Notes: generated from the letters alone by a model not told the origin. A DNA stretch of 64,000 nucleotides from Bacteroidota bacterium (GCA_020161435.1 JAIUNV010000002.1:310001-374000), one strand, 5' to 3'; positions 35,521-45,011 are shown, counted from the stretch's first letter. A program made the numbers and translations.

Positions 35521-36507
35521 ATGGAGCAAACTCAGGCAACCGAAATGGCCATGCAGCACCTGCAACAATTGGTTGATAATATTGAAACTGTTATAAGAGG
35601 CAAACGCAACCAAATCAAATACATCTTGACTGCCTTGCTGGCGAAGGGCCATATTTTAATGGAAGACAATCCCGGCACGGGGAAAACCGTAATGGCCAAA
35701 ACGCTGGCACAAAGCATCAGCGGTGCTATGGGTGGCGATAGCAGCGTGGGTTTTAAACGCATTCAGTTTACCCCCGACCTGCTGCCGATGGACCTTATCG
35801 GTTCGCACATTTACGACGAAGACAAAAAAGAGTTCGTCTTCAAAAAAGGACCATTGTTTACCAACGTACTGCTGGCCGATGAAATCAACCGGGCATCACC
35901 CAAAGTGCAATCGGCATTGCTGGAGTGTATGGCTGAAAATCAAATCACCATTGGCGACACCACTTACAAACTCAATAAGCTGTTCTTCACCATTGCTACT
36001 CAAAACCCGGTAGAAATGGAAGGCACTTATCCGTTGCCTGCTGCACAACTGGACCGCTTCTCTATCAAAATTATTTTTGGTTATGTAGATGAAACAACAG
36101 AGTTGGAAATCTACAATAACTACTTAGGCATTGCCAACAACCTGCAGCACATTCAGCAAGTGCTGAGCATGCAAGAAATTTTGAATTTGCAAGAGCAGGC
36201 AGAGCAGGTAACGATTCACGAAGAGTTGGTGAAAGCCGTACGCAATATTGTGTGGGAAACACGCCGTCATCCCGAGATTATTCTCGGTGCTTCTACCCGA
36301 AGCGGCATCAACTTTTTGAAATGCCTGAAAGCATACGCATTGGTCAACGGCCGCACATTTGTGACCGAAGATGACATCTTCGACCTCACGATTCCGGTGC
36401 TGGACCACCGCCTGATGTATCGCAACAAAGAAGCCAAAGCCAATGCGTTGCCCGGCATCTTGAAAACAGAAATGGATCGTTTACATAAACTGCGCATTAC
36501 ACAGTAA
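35521..36507 (+). CDS. MoxR-family AAA ATPase
   Basis: A 328-residue ATPase. Walker A is EDNPGTGKTVMAKTLA, Walker B is VLLADEINRASPKVQSALLECM, and a sensor-1 segment reads FFTIATQNPVE. EGTYPLPAAQLDRFSIKI is the MoxR-specific helical insertion after it. MoxR ATPases act as chaperones that help assemble or activate vWA/DUF58 proteins. It is in the same transcript as DUF58 and transglutaminase genes, and the downstream gene encodes a secreted TPR-like protein. The start is the ATG at 35521, 25 bp after the previous stop. Confidence 0.92.
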   Translation: MEQTQATEMAMQHLQQLVDNIETVIRGKRNQIKYILTALLAKGHILMEDNPGTGKTVMAKTLAQSISGAMGGDSSVGFKRIQFTPDLLPMDLIGSHIYDEDKKEFVFKKGPLFTNVLLADEINRASPKVQSALLECMAENQITIGDTTYKLNKLFFTIATQNPVEMEGTYPLPAAQLDRFSIKIIFGYVDETTELEIYNNYLGIANNLQHIQQVLSMQEILNLQEQAEQVTIHEELVKAVRNIVWETRRHPEIILGASTRSGINFLKCLKAYALVNGRTFVTEDDIFDLTIPVLDHRLMYRNKEAKANALPGILKTEMDRLHKLRITQ

Positions 36508-36517
36508 CGTACTTATT

Positions 36518-38530
36518 ATGAAGTTGCTCATTCGTTACATATTCACTTTACAACTGCTGATGCTTATACTGAACAGCCATGCACAAAATGCTGCTGCCCG
36601 GTATGAGATAGATGCGAAGCGAATGGGCGTATCGCCAACGGAAAAAGATGCGTTGCCCAGAGGCAAGGAGTTTGTGCGCCTCGACAGCACGTATTATGTA
36701 GGCTGGATGTTTCAGGGCATGTATCTGCACGACAGATCGGCAGATGTGAGTGGTTTGCAAAAAGCATTGCCCATTTTGCGCAAATCGTTTTACCTGATAG
36801 AAAAAGATTACGGCGGTTTGCTGGCTACCATTTACAACGACCCGTACACGTACACGGTCAATAATTTGCGCTATGCCGATTATTTGAACATTGCTGGTGC
36901 ACTACGAGAAGTGTATGAAAACCTTGAAATGCCTGATAGTGCATGGTGGGTTATACAACGGGTACAAACGAAAGATTTTCGAAAAGACCATTACAGTTTA
37001 TTGTACAGCCGCATGTCGTGGCTGGTGCATCGCAATCGTTTTTATACCAAAAAGCAGTTTGCATTTTTACGCAATAGCGTGGCTGAAAATGAACAACTGG
37101 CTTTGCAGTTATGCTACGACGGTTTAGGTTTTATTGACCGCAATAAACCTAACAATGACCTTTGGTTTGGCGACTATCAAAGCATACCAGACAAACTGAG
37201 TATTTACCACAACTTATCGTTGATACATTCCTATCTGAAGAACTACGATAGCAGTGCCTATTATTATGAGCAACTGGCTGCAAACGGAAGTGTAAGCTGG
37301 AATAACTACGGCAGTTTAAAAACAGAAATGGGTGAGTTTGCGGCTGCTACTGAAATGTACAACCGTGATAAATACAAATACGGCGGCATCAAGTATTTGA
37401 TGGAGCCCTACTACTACCTGCCCACACTCCAGATATATGCAGGCAAAACCGTTGCCGCCATGGATATTGCCCGGGAAGCCATTCAATATTCCAATTCATC
37501 GCCGGGCTTTGGTTGGTACAATATTGCACTGGCAAGAAGTTATTTGTACAACGGGCAACTGGACAGCGCATGGCTCACCTTAGATAAAGCGGCACATTTT
37601 AAAGAGATTCACATTGGCACTACCCTTACACAACCTCAATATGAGTTTACCATTGGTGTATTGAAACTGATCTGGTTCGAAAAACAAATAGCAGCCACCA
37701 AGTTTCTCCACCCCAATTGGTGGTACCATCCCAAGTGGTTGTACGAAGTAGCATCGCTGCAGGCACAGCAATATGTGCATGAATATTTACTCGCCAATCA
37801 GTTGATTTTAAATCCTGAAAGAAGCCGCATTATTTACGATTTGTTTTGTGGTGAAAGCACGGTGAGTTACGATGAAGTTTTTTCACTCATGCACCGGTTT
37901 AGTCCAAGGTATTTCGGCAAGCTCATGCATGAGTATGCCAGCCTGGACCCACGGGAAAAAATCAAGCCTTACTTTAAACTATACGAAGGCCGGTTGCTAT
38001 GGACGCAAAAAAAATACCAGCAAGCTGCAGATACATACAAAACACTCACCAGTGCTGTAGTAGACACTGCCCATGAAAAACTGTTTATGGCCAGGTTGTA
38101 CGAGGGGCTGTGGGAACAGGCTGTTCGTGACAATGACGAAGCAAAAGCCATTCAGTTTCAACAGCTGCTGTTTGAGCATTATCCAACCCTTATTCCATTC
38201 AGTAACCTGCCATTTAGCATGCAGGTTCAATTCAGTGGTTTAGCAGATAAAGTAACCAACCAGGTGCAAGCAGATATCCGACAGTGTAATATTACTTCCA
38301 ATGACAACAGCAGCATTCCAAAAGCCGTAGTGCAATTCAGCAAAAAAGGGAGCAAGTACTCGGCCAATATTGATGTGTACAATCAAAAGGGCATTATTCT
38401 CTTTAGCAGAAAGCTGTTGTTTTCAACGGCCGAAAATGTGGGGGCCCAAATTGCGTTTAGCTTCTTTGGTACAGAAATTCCGCTGGAGATAGATGCCCCG
38501 GCTACTCAGGAAGCAACTACCACGCCGTAA
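36518..38530 (+). CDS. Secreted TPR-like protein of the MoxR locus
   Basis: A 670-residue protein with a signal peptide (LLIRYIFTLQLLMLILNSHAQ). The remainder has repeated helical pairs with alanine, tyrosine and leucine spacing typical of tetratricopeptide repeats (e.g. YNIALARSYLYNGQLDSAW, YFKLYEGRLLWTQKKYQQAA). The C-terminal 110 residues appear beta-rich. It starts 10 bp after the MoxR stop and is the last gene of the four-gene operon. It may be a periplasmic scaffold. No enzymatic motif was seen. Confidence 0.7.
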   Translation: MKLLIRYIFTLQLLMLILNSHAQNAAARYEIDAKRMGVSPTEKDALPRGKEFVRLDSTYYVGWMFQGMYLHDRSADVSGLQKALPILRKSFYLIEKDYGGLLATIYNDPYTYTVNNLRYADYLNIAGALREVYENLEMPDSAWWVIQRVQTKDFRKDHYSLLYSRMSWLVHRNRFYTKKQFAFLRNSVAENEQLALQLCYDGLGFIDRNKPNNDLWFGDYQSIPDKLSIYHNLSLIHSYLKNYDSSAYYYEQLAANGSVSWNNYGSLKTEMGEFAAATEMYNRDKYKYGGIKYLMEPYYYLPTLQIYAGKTVAAMDIAREAIQYSNSSPGFGWYNIALARSYLYNGQLDSAWLTLDKAAHFKEIHIGTTLTQPQYEFTIGVLKLIWFEKQIAATKFLHPNWWYHPKWLYEVASLQAQQYVHEYLLANQLILNPERSRIIYDLFCGESTVSYDEVFSLMHRFSPRYFGKLMHEYASLDPREKIKPYFKLYEGRLLWTQKKYQQAADTYKTLTSAVVDTAHEKLFMARLYEGLWEQAVRDNDEAKAIQFQQLLFEHYPTLIPFSNLPFSMQVQFSGLADKVTNQVQADIRQCNITSNDNSSIPKAVVQFSKKGSKYSANIDVYNQKGIILFSRKLLFSTAENVGAQIAFSFFGTEIPLEIDAPATQEATTTP

Positions 38531-38560
38531 GCTTTCGACGTAAATGCCTTTCGCATTCGT

Positions 38561-38568
38561 TATTTTTG
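38561..38568 (+). promoter_or_regulatory. Candidate -7 element of valS
   Basis: TATTTTTG matches the Bacteroidota -7 consensus TAnnTTTG exactly, 34 bp upstream of the valS ATG. A -33 element could not be assigned with confidence. Confidence 0.5.
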
Positions 38569-38602
38569 CGCCCCGCTGCCCGGCAGCTTACATTATATAG
38601 AT

Positions 38603-41272
38603 ATGGAACTGAGCAAAAACTTTGACCACCAACAAGCCGAAGCCAAGTGGTATCAGCACTGGCTGAACAAGCAATATTTTCACAGCACCCCCGACCATCG
38701 GGAGCCGTATACTATAGTTATTCCGCCGCCTAATGTGACCGGTGTGTTGCACATGGGCCACTGCCTCAACAATACTATTCAGGACATTCTCATTCGCCGG
38801 GCTCGCATGCAGGGCAAAAATGCCTGCTGGGTGCCGGGCACCGACCATGCCAGCATTGCTACCGAAGCCAAAGTGGTGGGCATGCTCCGCGAAAGAGGCA
38901 TTGCCAAATCTTCGCTCAGCCGCGATGAGTTTTTGAAATACGCCTGGGAGTGGAAAGAGAAATATGGCGGTATCATTTTACAACAACTCAAAAAACTGGG
39001 TTGCAGTCTCGATTGGGACCGCACCAGTTTTACCATGGACCCCGACTATTATCAGTCGGTAATTAAAGTATTCATCGACCTGTACAACAAAGGACTGATT
39101 TACCGCGGCAAACGCATGGTAAACTGGGACCCTGTTGGTTTGACCGCCTTGAGTGATGAAGAAGTCATCTTCAAAGAAATTGACAGCAAGCTGTACTACG
39201 TTACCTATCCTTTTGCCGATGGTACACCCGGTGGCATTACGGTGGCTACCACCCGCCCCGAAACCATTTTGGGCGATGTGGCCATTTGTGTAAACCCAAC
39301 TGACGAACGCTATACTGCATTTGTCGGCAAAGAAGTTATCGTGCCCATCATCAACCGCCGCATTCCCATTATTGCAGATGAATACGTGGATGCTGAGTTT
39401 GGTACCGGTGCATTAAAAATTACACCGGCACACGATAAGAACGACAACATGCTCGGCCTCAAACACCAGCTGAAAGCCATCGATACCCTCGATGCATCGG
39501 GCAAGTTTACCACCGCCGAATTGATGGAAGAAAATCCTTCGGCACAAGTGCAGGCCTACAACGGTATGGACCGTTTTGAGCTGCGCAAAAAAATTGCTCA
39601 AGACATAGCTGCACTGGGCCAATTGGTAAAAGAAGAAGATTACCGCGGACAGGTTGGCACCAGCGAACGTACCGGCGCCATTATTGAAAGCAAACTGAGT
39701 TTGCAGTGGTTCATCAACATGACTGCGTTCATGGAGAAGAACCCGCAGGTGCTGGAAGATGTGTTGAACGACACTATTCAATTTCACCCGGAGAAACTGA
39801 AGAATACCTACCGCCACTGGTTGAGCAACATCAAAGATTGGTGTATCAGCCGCCAGCTGTGGTGGGGCCAGCGCATACCGGCTTGGTACGATGCTGACGG
39901 CAATTTTGTAGTAGCCGCTACAGCAGAAGAAGCAGAATCTGCCTATCAATCACAATTCGGTCGTTCGTCGTCGGAAAGCGGTGGTCTTTCACAAGATGAA
40001 GACGTACTCGACACCTGGTTCAGCAGCTGGCTCTGGCCCATGGAAGTGTTTAAGGGCATCAGCAATCCCGGCAACGCCGATGCGAAATATTACTACCCTT
40101 CTACCACGCTGGTAACGGGTCAGGATATCATTTTCTTTTGGGTAGCCCGTATGATTATGGCCGGCTACGAATACGAAGGAAAACGTCCTTTTAAAGATGT
40201 GTACTTCACCGGCATGGTGCGGGATAAGCAGGGCCGCAAAATGAGCAAGCAGTTGGGCAATAGCCCCGACCTGCTGGGCCTTATTGATAAATATGGCGCC
40301 GATGCTGTTCGCTTTGGCATCCTCATTGCATCGCCTGCCGGCAACGATTTGCTGTTTGATGAAAGCTCACTGGAACAGGGCCGCAATTTCAACAACAAGT
40401 TGTGGAATGCCATGAAGCTGGTGAAAATGTGGGAAGGCCGCCAGGCAGACAATGCCGCACAATTGGCCGACAGCCAGTTTGCGGTGGATTGGTTTGGTGC
40501 CCGCTTGCAACAGGTGAGGCAAGAGCTCGACGGCCTCATGAGCCAGTTCCGCCTGAGCGAAGCTTTGAAAACCGTGTACTCCTTGATTTGGGATGATTTC
40601 TGCAGCTGGTACCTCGAGTGGGTGAAGCCCGGTTTTGAGCAACCCATTAGTGCTGAAGTGTACAACAAAACCGTACAATATTTTGATGAGCTGTTGGAAT
40701 TGTTGCATCCCTTCATGCCTTTCATTACCGAAGAATTGTACCACAACCTTGCACAACGCACCGACGATTTGTGCACTCATTTGTGGTCGCCTGCAGGTAC
40801 CCCCAATGCTGCACTATTGCAGCAGGGCGAACTGCTGAAGCAAGTGATTTCTACCCTGCGAGAAGCAAGGGTGAAAAACAACATCAAACCCAAAGATCCC
40901 ATCAAGCTGCACATTCAAACGGCAGTACAATCGAACTACGAAAGCATTGCTTCGGTATTGAAAAAGCAGGTGAATGCCACCGATCTTTTTTATACACAAG
41001 AAGCCGTGGCCAACACTGTGGTGGTTGCCATCGAAAGCGAAAAGTTTTTCATTGAATCGGAAAGGGAAATTGATACCGCTGCGCTGAAAGCAGAACTGCT
41101 CAAAGACCTGGCTTACCAGCAAGGCTTTTTGGATACGGTAATGAAGAAACTGGGCAACGAACGTTTTGTAGCCAATGCCAAACCCGAAGTGGTGGCCATT
41201 GAGCAAAAAAAGAAAGCCGATGCCGAAGCCCGTATCAAAACAATAGAAGAAAGTTTGGCAGCGTTAGGCTAA
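38603..41272 (+). CDS. valS: Valyl-tRNA synthetase
   Basis: An 889-residue class I aminoacyl-tRNA synthetase that charges tRNA-Val. The HIGH motif appears as HMGH at 50-53 after PPPNVTGVL, and the KMSKS motif as KMSKQ at 546-550. An editing domain lies between, with TRPETILGD near 215, and TDHAS near 88. A C-terminal anticodon-binding domain and a coiled-coil arm at the end (KKKADAEARIKTIEESL) complete the family architecture. Length is normal. The gene is followed by a small secreted protein gene 15 bp away. Confidence 0.98.
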   Translation: MELSKNFDHQQAEAKWYQHWLNKQYFHSTPDHREPYTIVIPPPNVTGVLHMGHCLNNTIQDILIRRARMQGKNACWVPGTDHASIATEAKVVGMLRERGIAKSSLSRDEFLKYAWEWKEKYGGIILQQLKKLGCSLDWDRTSFTMDPDYYQSVIKVFIDLYNKGLIYRGKRMVNWDPVGLTALSDEEVIFKEIDSKLYYVTYPFADGTPGGITVATTRPETILGDVAICVNPTDERYTAFVGKEVIVPIINRRIPIIADEYVDAEFGTGALKITPAHDKNDNMLGLKHQLKAIDTLDASGKFTTAELMEENPSAQVQAYNGMDRFELRKKIAQDIAALGQLVKEEDYRGQVGTSERTGAIIESKLSLQWFINMTAFMEKNPQVLEDVLNDTIQFHPEKLKNTYRHWLSNIKDWCISRQLWWGQRIPAWYDADGNFVVAATAEEAESAYQSQFGRSSSESGGLSQDEDVLDTWFSSWLWPMEVFKGISNPGNADAKYYYPSTTLVTGQDIIFFWVARMIMAGYEYEGKRPFKDVYFTGMVRDKQGRKMSKQLGNSPDLLGLIDKYGADAVRFGILIASPAGNDLLFDESSLEQGRNFNNKLWNAMKLVKMWEGRQADNAAQLADSQFAVDWFGARLQQVRQELDGLMSQFRLSEALKTVYSLIWDDFCSWYLEWVKPGFEQPISAEVYNKTVQYFDELLELLHPFMPFITEELYHNLAQRTDDLCTHLWSPAGTPNAALLQQGELLKQVISTLREARVKNNIKPKDPIKLHIQTAVQSNYESIASVLKKQVNATDLFYTQEAVANTVVVAIESEKFFIESEREIDTAALKAELLKDLAYQQGFLDTVMKKLGNERFVANAKPEVVAIEQKKKADAEARIKTIEESLAALG

Positions 41273-41287
41273 GCAAATACGAATCGC

Positions 41288-41794
41288 ATGAAGCATTTCA
41301 CGTTATGGATGTTCCTGATAGCTGTGCTGGGTGCTACCGGTTTGGCACAAACCAAGCCGGCAGCAAAACCCAAGCCCGCAACTGCAACGACTAAGCTCAC
41401 TGCTGCCGATACCGCTATGCCCAAAATGCAGGTACGGTTTGGTCCTTACAAAAAAGGGATGCCTGTGCTCATCAGCGATTGGAAGCTGGCGTTAAATGCT
41501 CCCTTAGTAGTAACGGACACAGCCACGGGCACCGACATGCAGGTGGTGAGTTTCCGGTTTGGCTGGCGCAAAAAAGAAGCCTCCGATGATATCAAAACCG
41601 GCAAGCGAAAAATCATTGCCAACTTTCAGGCAGTAGATGTGTACGATAGCCCACGCATACCCGAAGCATGGCAGGCCGAAATGAAAGAGTACGTGCAAAC
41701 GAAAGAAGAGCTGCTCTTTGAAGCCATTATTGTACAGCATCCCAAAACGAAAAAATTATACCAGGCACCTCCCCTGTTTTTGAAGTTGTTGTAA
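41288..41794 (+). CDS. Small secreted protein of unknown function
   Basis: A 168-residue protein with a signal peptide (LWMFLIAVLGATGLAQ) followed by a Pro/Ala/Lys/Thr-rich linker (residues 22-45), then a compact domain with MQVRFGPYKKGMPVLISDWKL and FRFGWRKKEA. The length and domain are not recognised. It lies between valS (15 bp) and a GNAT acetyltransferase gene (3 bp) and may be cotranscribed with them. Confidence 0.6.
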   Translation: MKHFTLWMFLIAVLGATGLAQTKPAAKPKPATATTKLTAADTAMPKMQVRFGPYKKGMPVLISDWKLALNAPLVVTDTATGTDMQVVSFRFGWRKKEASDDIKTGKRKIIANFQAVDVYDSPRIPEAWQAEMKEYVQTKEELLFEAIIVQHPKTKKLYQAPPLFLKLL

Positions 41795-41797
41795 GCC

Positions 41798-42289
41798 ATG
41801 CACATCCGACCTGCTACCACTGCCGACATTGCCAGCATCCAGCATTTGGCAGCCCTTGTATGGCCCACTGCCTACGCCGATATTTTATCGCCACGGCAAA
41901 TGCAATACATGCTCCACATGATGTATAGTGAGGAAGTATTGCGGCGCCAAATGACGGAAGAAGGGCATCAGTTTTTGATAGCAGAAGAAGACGGAAAAGC
42001 CATTGGCTTTGCGGGTTTTGGCCCGGTGGAGGGCAGCGAATGGAAACTGCACAAATTGTATGTGCTTCCTTTTTTGCAACAAAAAGGTGCGGGTAAAACA
42101 CTGATTACAGAGGTAGAAAATTTGGCAAAATCGCAAGGCGCCAAATCCCTCATTTTAAACGTGAATCGTAATAACAATGCGGTTGGTTTTTACCAACACC
42201 TCGGTTACCAGATTTACGACCAGGGCGACTACCCCATTGGTGCGGGGTTTTATATGAATGATTACAAAATGAGGAAAGCAATTAGCTGA
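41798..42289 (+). CDS. GNAT family N-acetyltransferase
   Basis: A 163-residue protein with the GNAT acetyl-CoA motif A: LYVLPFLQQKGAGKTLI (Q-x-x-G-x-G pattern), followed by SLILNVNRNNNAVGFYQHLGY, the motif B region. It begins MHIRPATTADIASIQHLA, typical of single-domain GNAT proteins. The acceptor (a small amine, a ribosomal protein, a spermidine-like molecule) cannot be inferred. It starts 3 bp after the previous stop. Confidence 0.88.
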   Translation: MHIRPATTADIASIQHLAALVWPTAYADILSPRQMQYMLHMMYSEEVLRRQMTEEGHQFLIAEEDGKAIGFAGFGPVEGSEWKLHKLYVLPFLQQKGAGKTLITEVENLAKSQGAKSLILNVNRNNNAVGFYQHLGYQIYDQGDYPIGAGFYMNDYKMRKAIS

Positions 42290-42328
42290 TGTGCTAATGA
42301 TATAAGCAGGCTTCTATGTATGGCCTCA

Positions 42329-42360
42329 GCCTTAACCTTAACCTTAACCTTGACCTTAAC
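42329..42360. repeat. Short CCTTAA tandem repeat
   Basis: About five imperfect copies of the hexamer CCTTAA (one as CCTTGA) lie in the 94-bp gap between the GNAT gene and the convergent membrane protein gene. The array is short and degenerate. Confidence 0.7.
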
Positions 42361-42383
42361 TTTCCCCTTTCTTCCTCTCGACC

Positions 42384-42794
42384 TTAGCCTTTCTCTTCTG
42401 TCTTCTTTGGTTTCTCATTCATACTCATCATACCAATGATCAAATTGAGAATGGAAGCCAGCAGCATGATGTAAATGCCGGGTTGTTTTTCGGGCAGGTA
42501 GCCATCGTATGAGCTGGTAAACAGCAGAAATGTGCGGATGGCAAATGCCATGGCCAACCCCGAAGCAACCAGATTGAGGCGGTACAACCAAATTTTCCGG
42601 AGAGCATGTGCAGCCAGGCCAATCAATGCCATGGAAATGAGAAAATAGGCTGGCTTGCCGTAATAGTTTTTCTCTGTGAAAAAGCCCGTGAAGAATTTTT
42701 CAATATCCGGATACCAGGTCCAGTGCATAAAGCAGGAACCAATAATGGCCAGCGATGCTGCCAATCCGAGCCAGTTTCTCCAGGTACGTTGCAT
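42384..42794 (-). CDS. Small membrane protein of unknown function
   Basis: A 136-residue protein with four hydrophobic segments (LGLAASLAIIGSCFM, YFLISMALIGLAAHAL, LNLVASGLAMAFAI, IYIMLLASILNLIIGMM) and a charged C-terminal tail. It begins MQRTWRNWLG. No domain recognised. It lies on the minus strand, downstream of tRNA-Cys and its terminator, with convergent genes on the plus strand. Confidence 0.55.
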   Translation of the reverse strand: MQRTWRNWLGLAASLAIIGSCFMHWTWYPDIEKFFTGFFTEKNYYGKPAYFLISMALIGLAAHALRKIWLYRLNLVASGLAMAFAIRTFLLFTSSYDGYLPEKQPGIYIMLLASILNLIIGMMSMNEKPKKTEEKG

Positions 42795-42850
42795 AATGTT
42801 TTGTCGTTTTTAGGCGGTTTGCCAAACAAGCAACACGCAGATATAAAAAA

Positions 42851-42870
42851 TGATTACCCGGAGGTAATCA
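42851..42870 (-). terminator. Terminator after tRNA-Cys
   Basis: TGATTACC-CGGA-GGTAATCA forms an 8-bp stem and a 4-base loop, extended by A and T flanks on both sides. On the minus strand it lies 20 bp beyond the tRNA 3' end, followed by a T run. Confidence 0.8.
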
Positions 42871-42889
42871 TTTTCATTTTTAAAGCTTG

Positions 42890-42960
42890 AGGTACCGAGC
42901 GGATTCAAACCGCTGTACGAGCTTTTGCAGAGCTCTGCCTAGTCTCTCGGCCACGGTACC
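42890..42960 (-). tRNA. tRNA-Cys (GCA anticodon)
   Basis: Read on the minus strand, the cloverleaf is complete: acceptor stem GGTACCG with CGGTACC, D arm GCC-loop-GGC, anticodon stem GAGCT with AGCTC around loop CTGCAAA (anticodon GCA), and T arm AGCGG-TTTGAAT-CCGCT. The discriminator base at 42890 is T on the minus strand, as expected for tRNA-Cys. The 3' CCA is not encoded: the following bases read CAA. Confidence 0.95.
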
Positions 42961-43164
42961 TTATTGTCAATTTCCCCACAGGTATCCCTGTTTTGGGATT
43001 GCGAAATTAGGGGAAACAAACTTTATGAAAAATTGAAAATTCAAAGTGCCGTTGTTTGCGGATATTGCAGTCGCAAAAATGGTGCACACACGGTATTCTT
43101 TTTTACCCAACGGGCACTTACTTTTTACCCCTTTGATTACTTAAAATGCCCAGTGGGTTTACAC

Positions 43165-44043
43165 ATGAAACGTATTGCTGAAAGTGAACTGATTATCAAC
43201 AGCCGTGGCGCTTTGTACCATATCGATTTACGGCCCGAAGAACTGGCCGGCACCGTGATTACCGTGGGCGACCCCGACCGAGTGGCTGTGGTAAGCCGCT
43301 ATTTCGATACCATTGAAGTAAGTCGTCAGCACCGCGAATTTGTATCTGCCACCGGTACTTATAAAGGCAAACGCATCACCGTTATCAGCAGCGGCATTGG
43401 TACCGACAATATTGATATTGTATTGAACGAACTGGATGCGCTGGTGAACATTGACCTGAATACACGAGAAGAAAAACCAGAAAAGACTTCCCTCAACATC
43501 ATTCGGTTGGGCACTTGTGGTTCGTTGCAAGCCGACATTCCCGTGGATAGCTGGGTGGCAGGTACACATGGCCTCGGCATCGACAACCTGTTGCATTATT
43601 ACGCTTTTGAACAAACCGAAGAAGAAGTGGGCCTGCTGCAGCAATTTGTAACGCAAACGCAGTTTGGCAGCCAGTTTTCGCAGCCCTACCTCGCAGCCTG
43701 CAGTGTGCAGCTGCTCAAGCATTTTGTAGAAGGCTATCATCAAGGCATCACCGTTACCTGTCCGGGTTTTTACGGACCGCAGGGCCGGGTGTTGCGCCTT
43801 GGACTGCGCAATCCGGGATTGATTGAAGCCTTTACCCATTTCAGCAGCGGTGCCCATCGCATTGCCAATTTTGAAATGGAAACCAGCGCCATTTATAGCC
43901 TCGGCCGTTTGCTGGGCCACCACTGCCTCAGCCTCAATGCCGTGGTAGCCAACCGGGTAAGCAAAACTTTCTCGTCAGATGGCGGCAAAGCCGTCACCAA
44001 CCTGATTGAAAATGCGCTGGATAAAATAGCCGCCATCGACTGA
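43165..44043 (+). CDS. Nucleoside phosphorylase (uridine phosphorylase-like)
   Basis: A 292-residue PNP/UDP phosphorylase-family protein. It has VITVGDPDRVAVVSRYFD (phosphate loop), TVISSGIGTDNIDIVLNELDAL, RLGTCGSLQADI and NFEMETSAIYSLGRLLGHH, where the FEMET segment is the nucleoside ribose-binding motif of the NP-I family. It should split uridine or another nucleoside with phosphate to a base and ribose-1-phosphate. The start at 43165 is preferred over an in-frame TTG at 42964, which begins three bases after the tRNA gene and gives an unrelated extension. Confidence 0.85.
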   Translation: MKRIAESELIINSRGALYHIDLRPEELAGTVITVGDPDRVAVVSRYFDTIEVSRQHREFVSATGTYKGKRITVISSGIGTDNIDIVLNELDALVNIDLNTREEKPEKTSLNIIRLGTCGSLQADIPVDSWVAGTHGLGIDNLLHYYAFEQTEEEVGLLQQFVTQTQFGSQFSQPYLAACSVQLLKHFVEGYHQGITVTCPGFYGPQGRVLRLGLRNPGLIEAFTHFSSGAHRIANFEMETSAIYSLGRLLGHHCLSLNAVVANRVSKTFSSDGGKAVTNLIENALDKIAAID

Positions 44044-44131
44044 CCGATGTCAGGCTTTGCCCGGCAAACATTTCATCCTTTTGTGGTTCAGATTGACTGA
44101 GCCATTTGAAAAACTGAACGACAAGCTTTTC

Positions 44132-44914
44132 ATGAACATTCATTTTTACAAGTACCACGGCACCGGCAACGATTTTGTGCTGGTTGATAACCGTGACGAA
44201 AAAATACAACTGACGACCGAGCAGGTAGCCTTTTTGTGCCGCAGGCATTTTGGCATTGGCGCCGATGGATTGATGGAACTACGCAATGCGCCTGGCTACG
44301 ATTTCCGCATGGTGTACTACAATGCCGACGGCAAGGAAGGCAGCATGTGTGGCAATGGCGGCCGCTGCCTGGTGAAGTTTGCTCACCACATGGGCATTCA
44401 CAAAAGTGAATTCAAATTCATAGCCATTGATGGCGAACACTACGCTTCTATTGAACTGAACGGTTGGGTACGCTTGAAAATGAAAAATGTGAGCAGCCTC
44501 GAACGCAATGGCAACTATGACCTACTCGATACCGGCTCTCCGCATTTTGTAAAAAGTGTAGACCGAATCACCGAACTGGATGTGGTAAGCGAAGGCCGCA
44601 GCATCCGCTACAGCGACCGCTTTAAAGCCGACGGTGTAAACGTAAATTTTGTAGAACCTCTGAGCAGTACCAAGCTCTATGTACGCACCTACGAACGGGG
44701 CGTGGAAGACGAAACCAACAGTTGCGGCACCGGCGTTACGGCAGCGGCTATCGCCAATGCCCACAACGACCGCGGCTTCAACCATGTAGACATTCGCACC
44801 AAGGGCGGCAAGCTCTATGTAGAATTTGACCGCAAAGACGATGATGTGTTTGAAGACGTATGGCTGGCAGGCCCTGCCGAAAAAGTGTTTGATGGTTTTA
44901 TTGAGCTGAAATAG
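44132..44914 (+). CDS. dapF: Diaminopimelate epimerase
   Basis: A 260-residue enzyme that converts LL- to meso-diaminopimelate for lysine and peptidoglycan. It begins HFYKYHGTGNDFVLVDN. The two catalytic cysteines are Cys73 in SMCGNGGRC and Cys198 in NSCGTGVTAAA. The internal duplication of two similar halves fits the family. ATG 44132 is chosen over an upstream in-frame start at 44057 whose peptide is atypical. It is followed by a repeat and a terminator. Confidence 0.97.
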   Translation: MNIHFYKYHGTGNDFVLVDNRDEKIQLTTEQVAFLCRRHFGIGADGLMELRNAPGYDFRMVYYNADGKEGSMCGNGGRCLVKFAHHMGIHKSEFKFIAIDGEHYASIELNGWVRLKMKNVSSLERNGNYDLLDTGSPHFVKSVDRITELDVVSEGRSIRYSDRFKADGVNVNFVEPLSSTKLYVRTYERGVEDETNSCGTGVTAAAIANAHNDRGFNHVDIRTKGGKLYVEFDRKDDDVFEDVWLAGPAEKVFDGFIELK

Positions 44915-44923
44915 GCAAAAGTT

Positions 44924-44990
44924 CGGGGGCCGCAGATTCACAGATTATCCGGATAATAATTGCCATCCCCATCTGTGAATTCGTGGCTTA
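44924..44990. repeat. Dispersed intergenic repeat, copy B
   Basis: Contains a perfect 14-bp palindrome ATTATCCGGATAAT (44944-44957) flanked by an imperfect inverted repeat (AGATTCACAGAT and ATCTGTGAATTC). The outer words resemble the other two copies (30222-30330 and 47653-47698). Confidence 0.4.
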
Positions 44991-45011
44991 TCAAAAAATT
45001 TCTTTACAGTG

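Noticed and set aside
42329-42360. CRISPR-like array.
   Set aside because: The unit is a 6-base tandem without spacers, so it is a simple repeat.
42964-43164. An N-terminal extension of the nucleoside phosphorylase from a TTG right after tRNA-Cys.
   Set aside because: The extra 67 residues have no family counterpart and start three bases after the tRNA; ATG 43165 gives a normal N-terminus.
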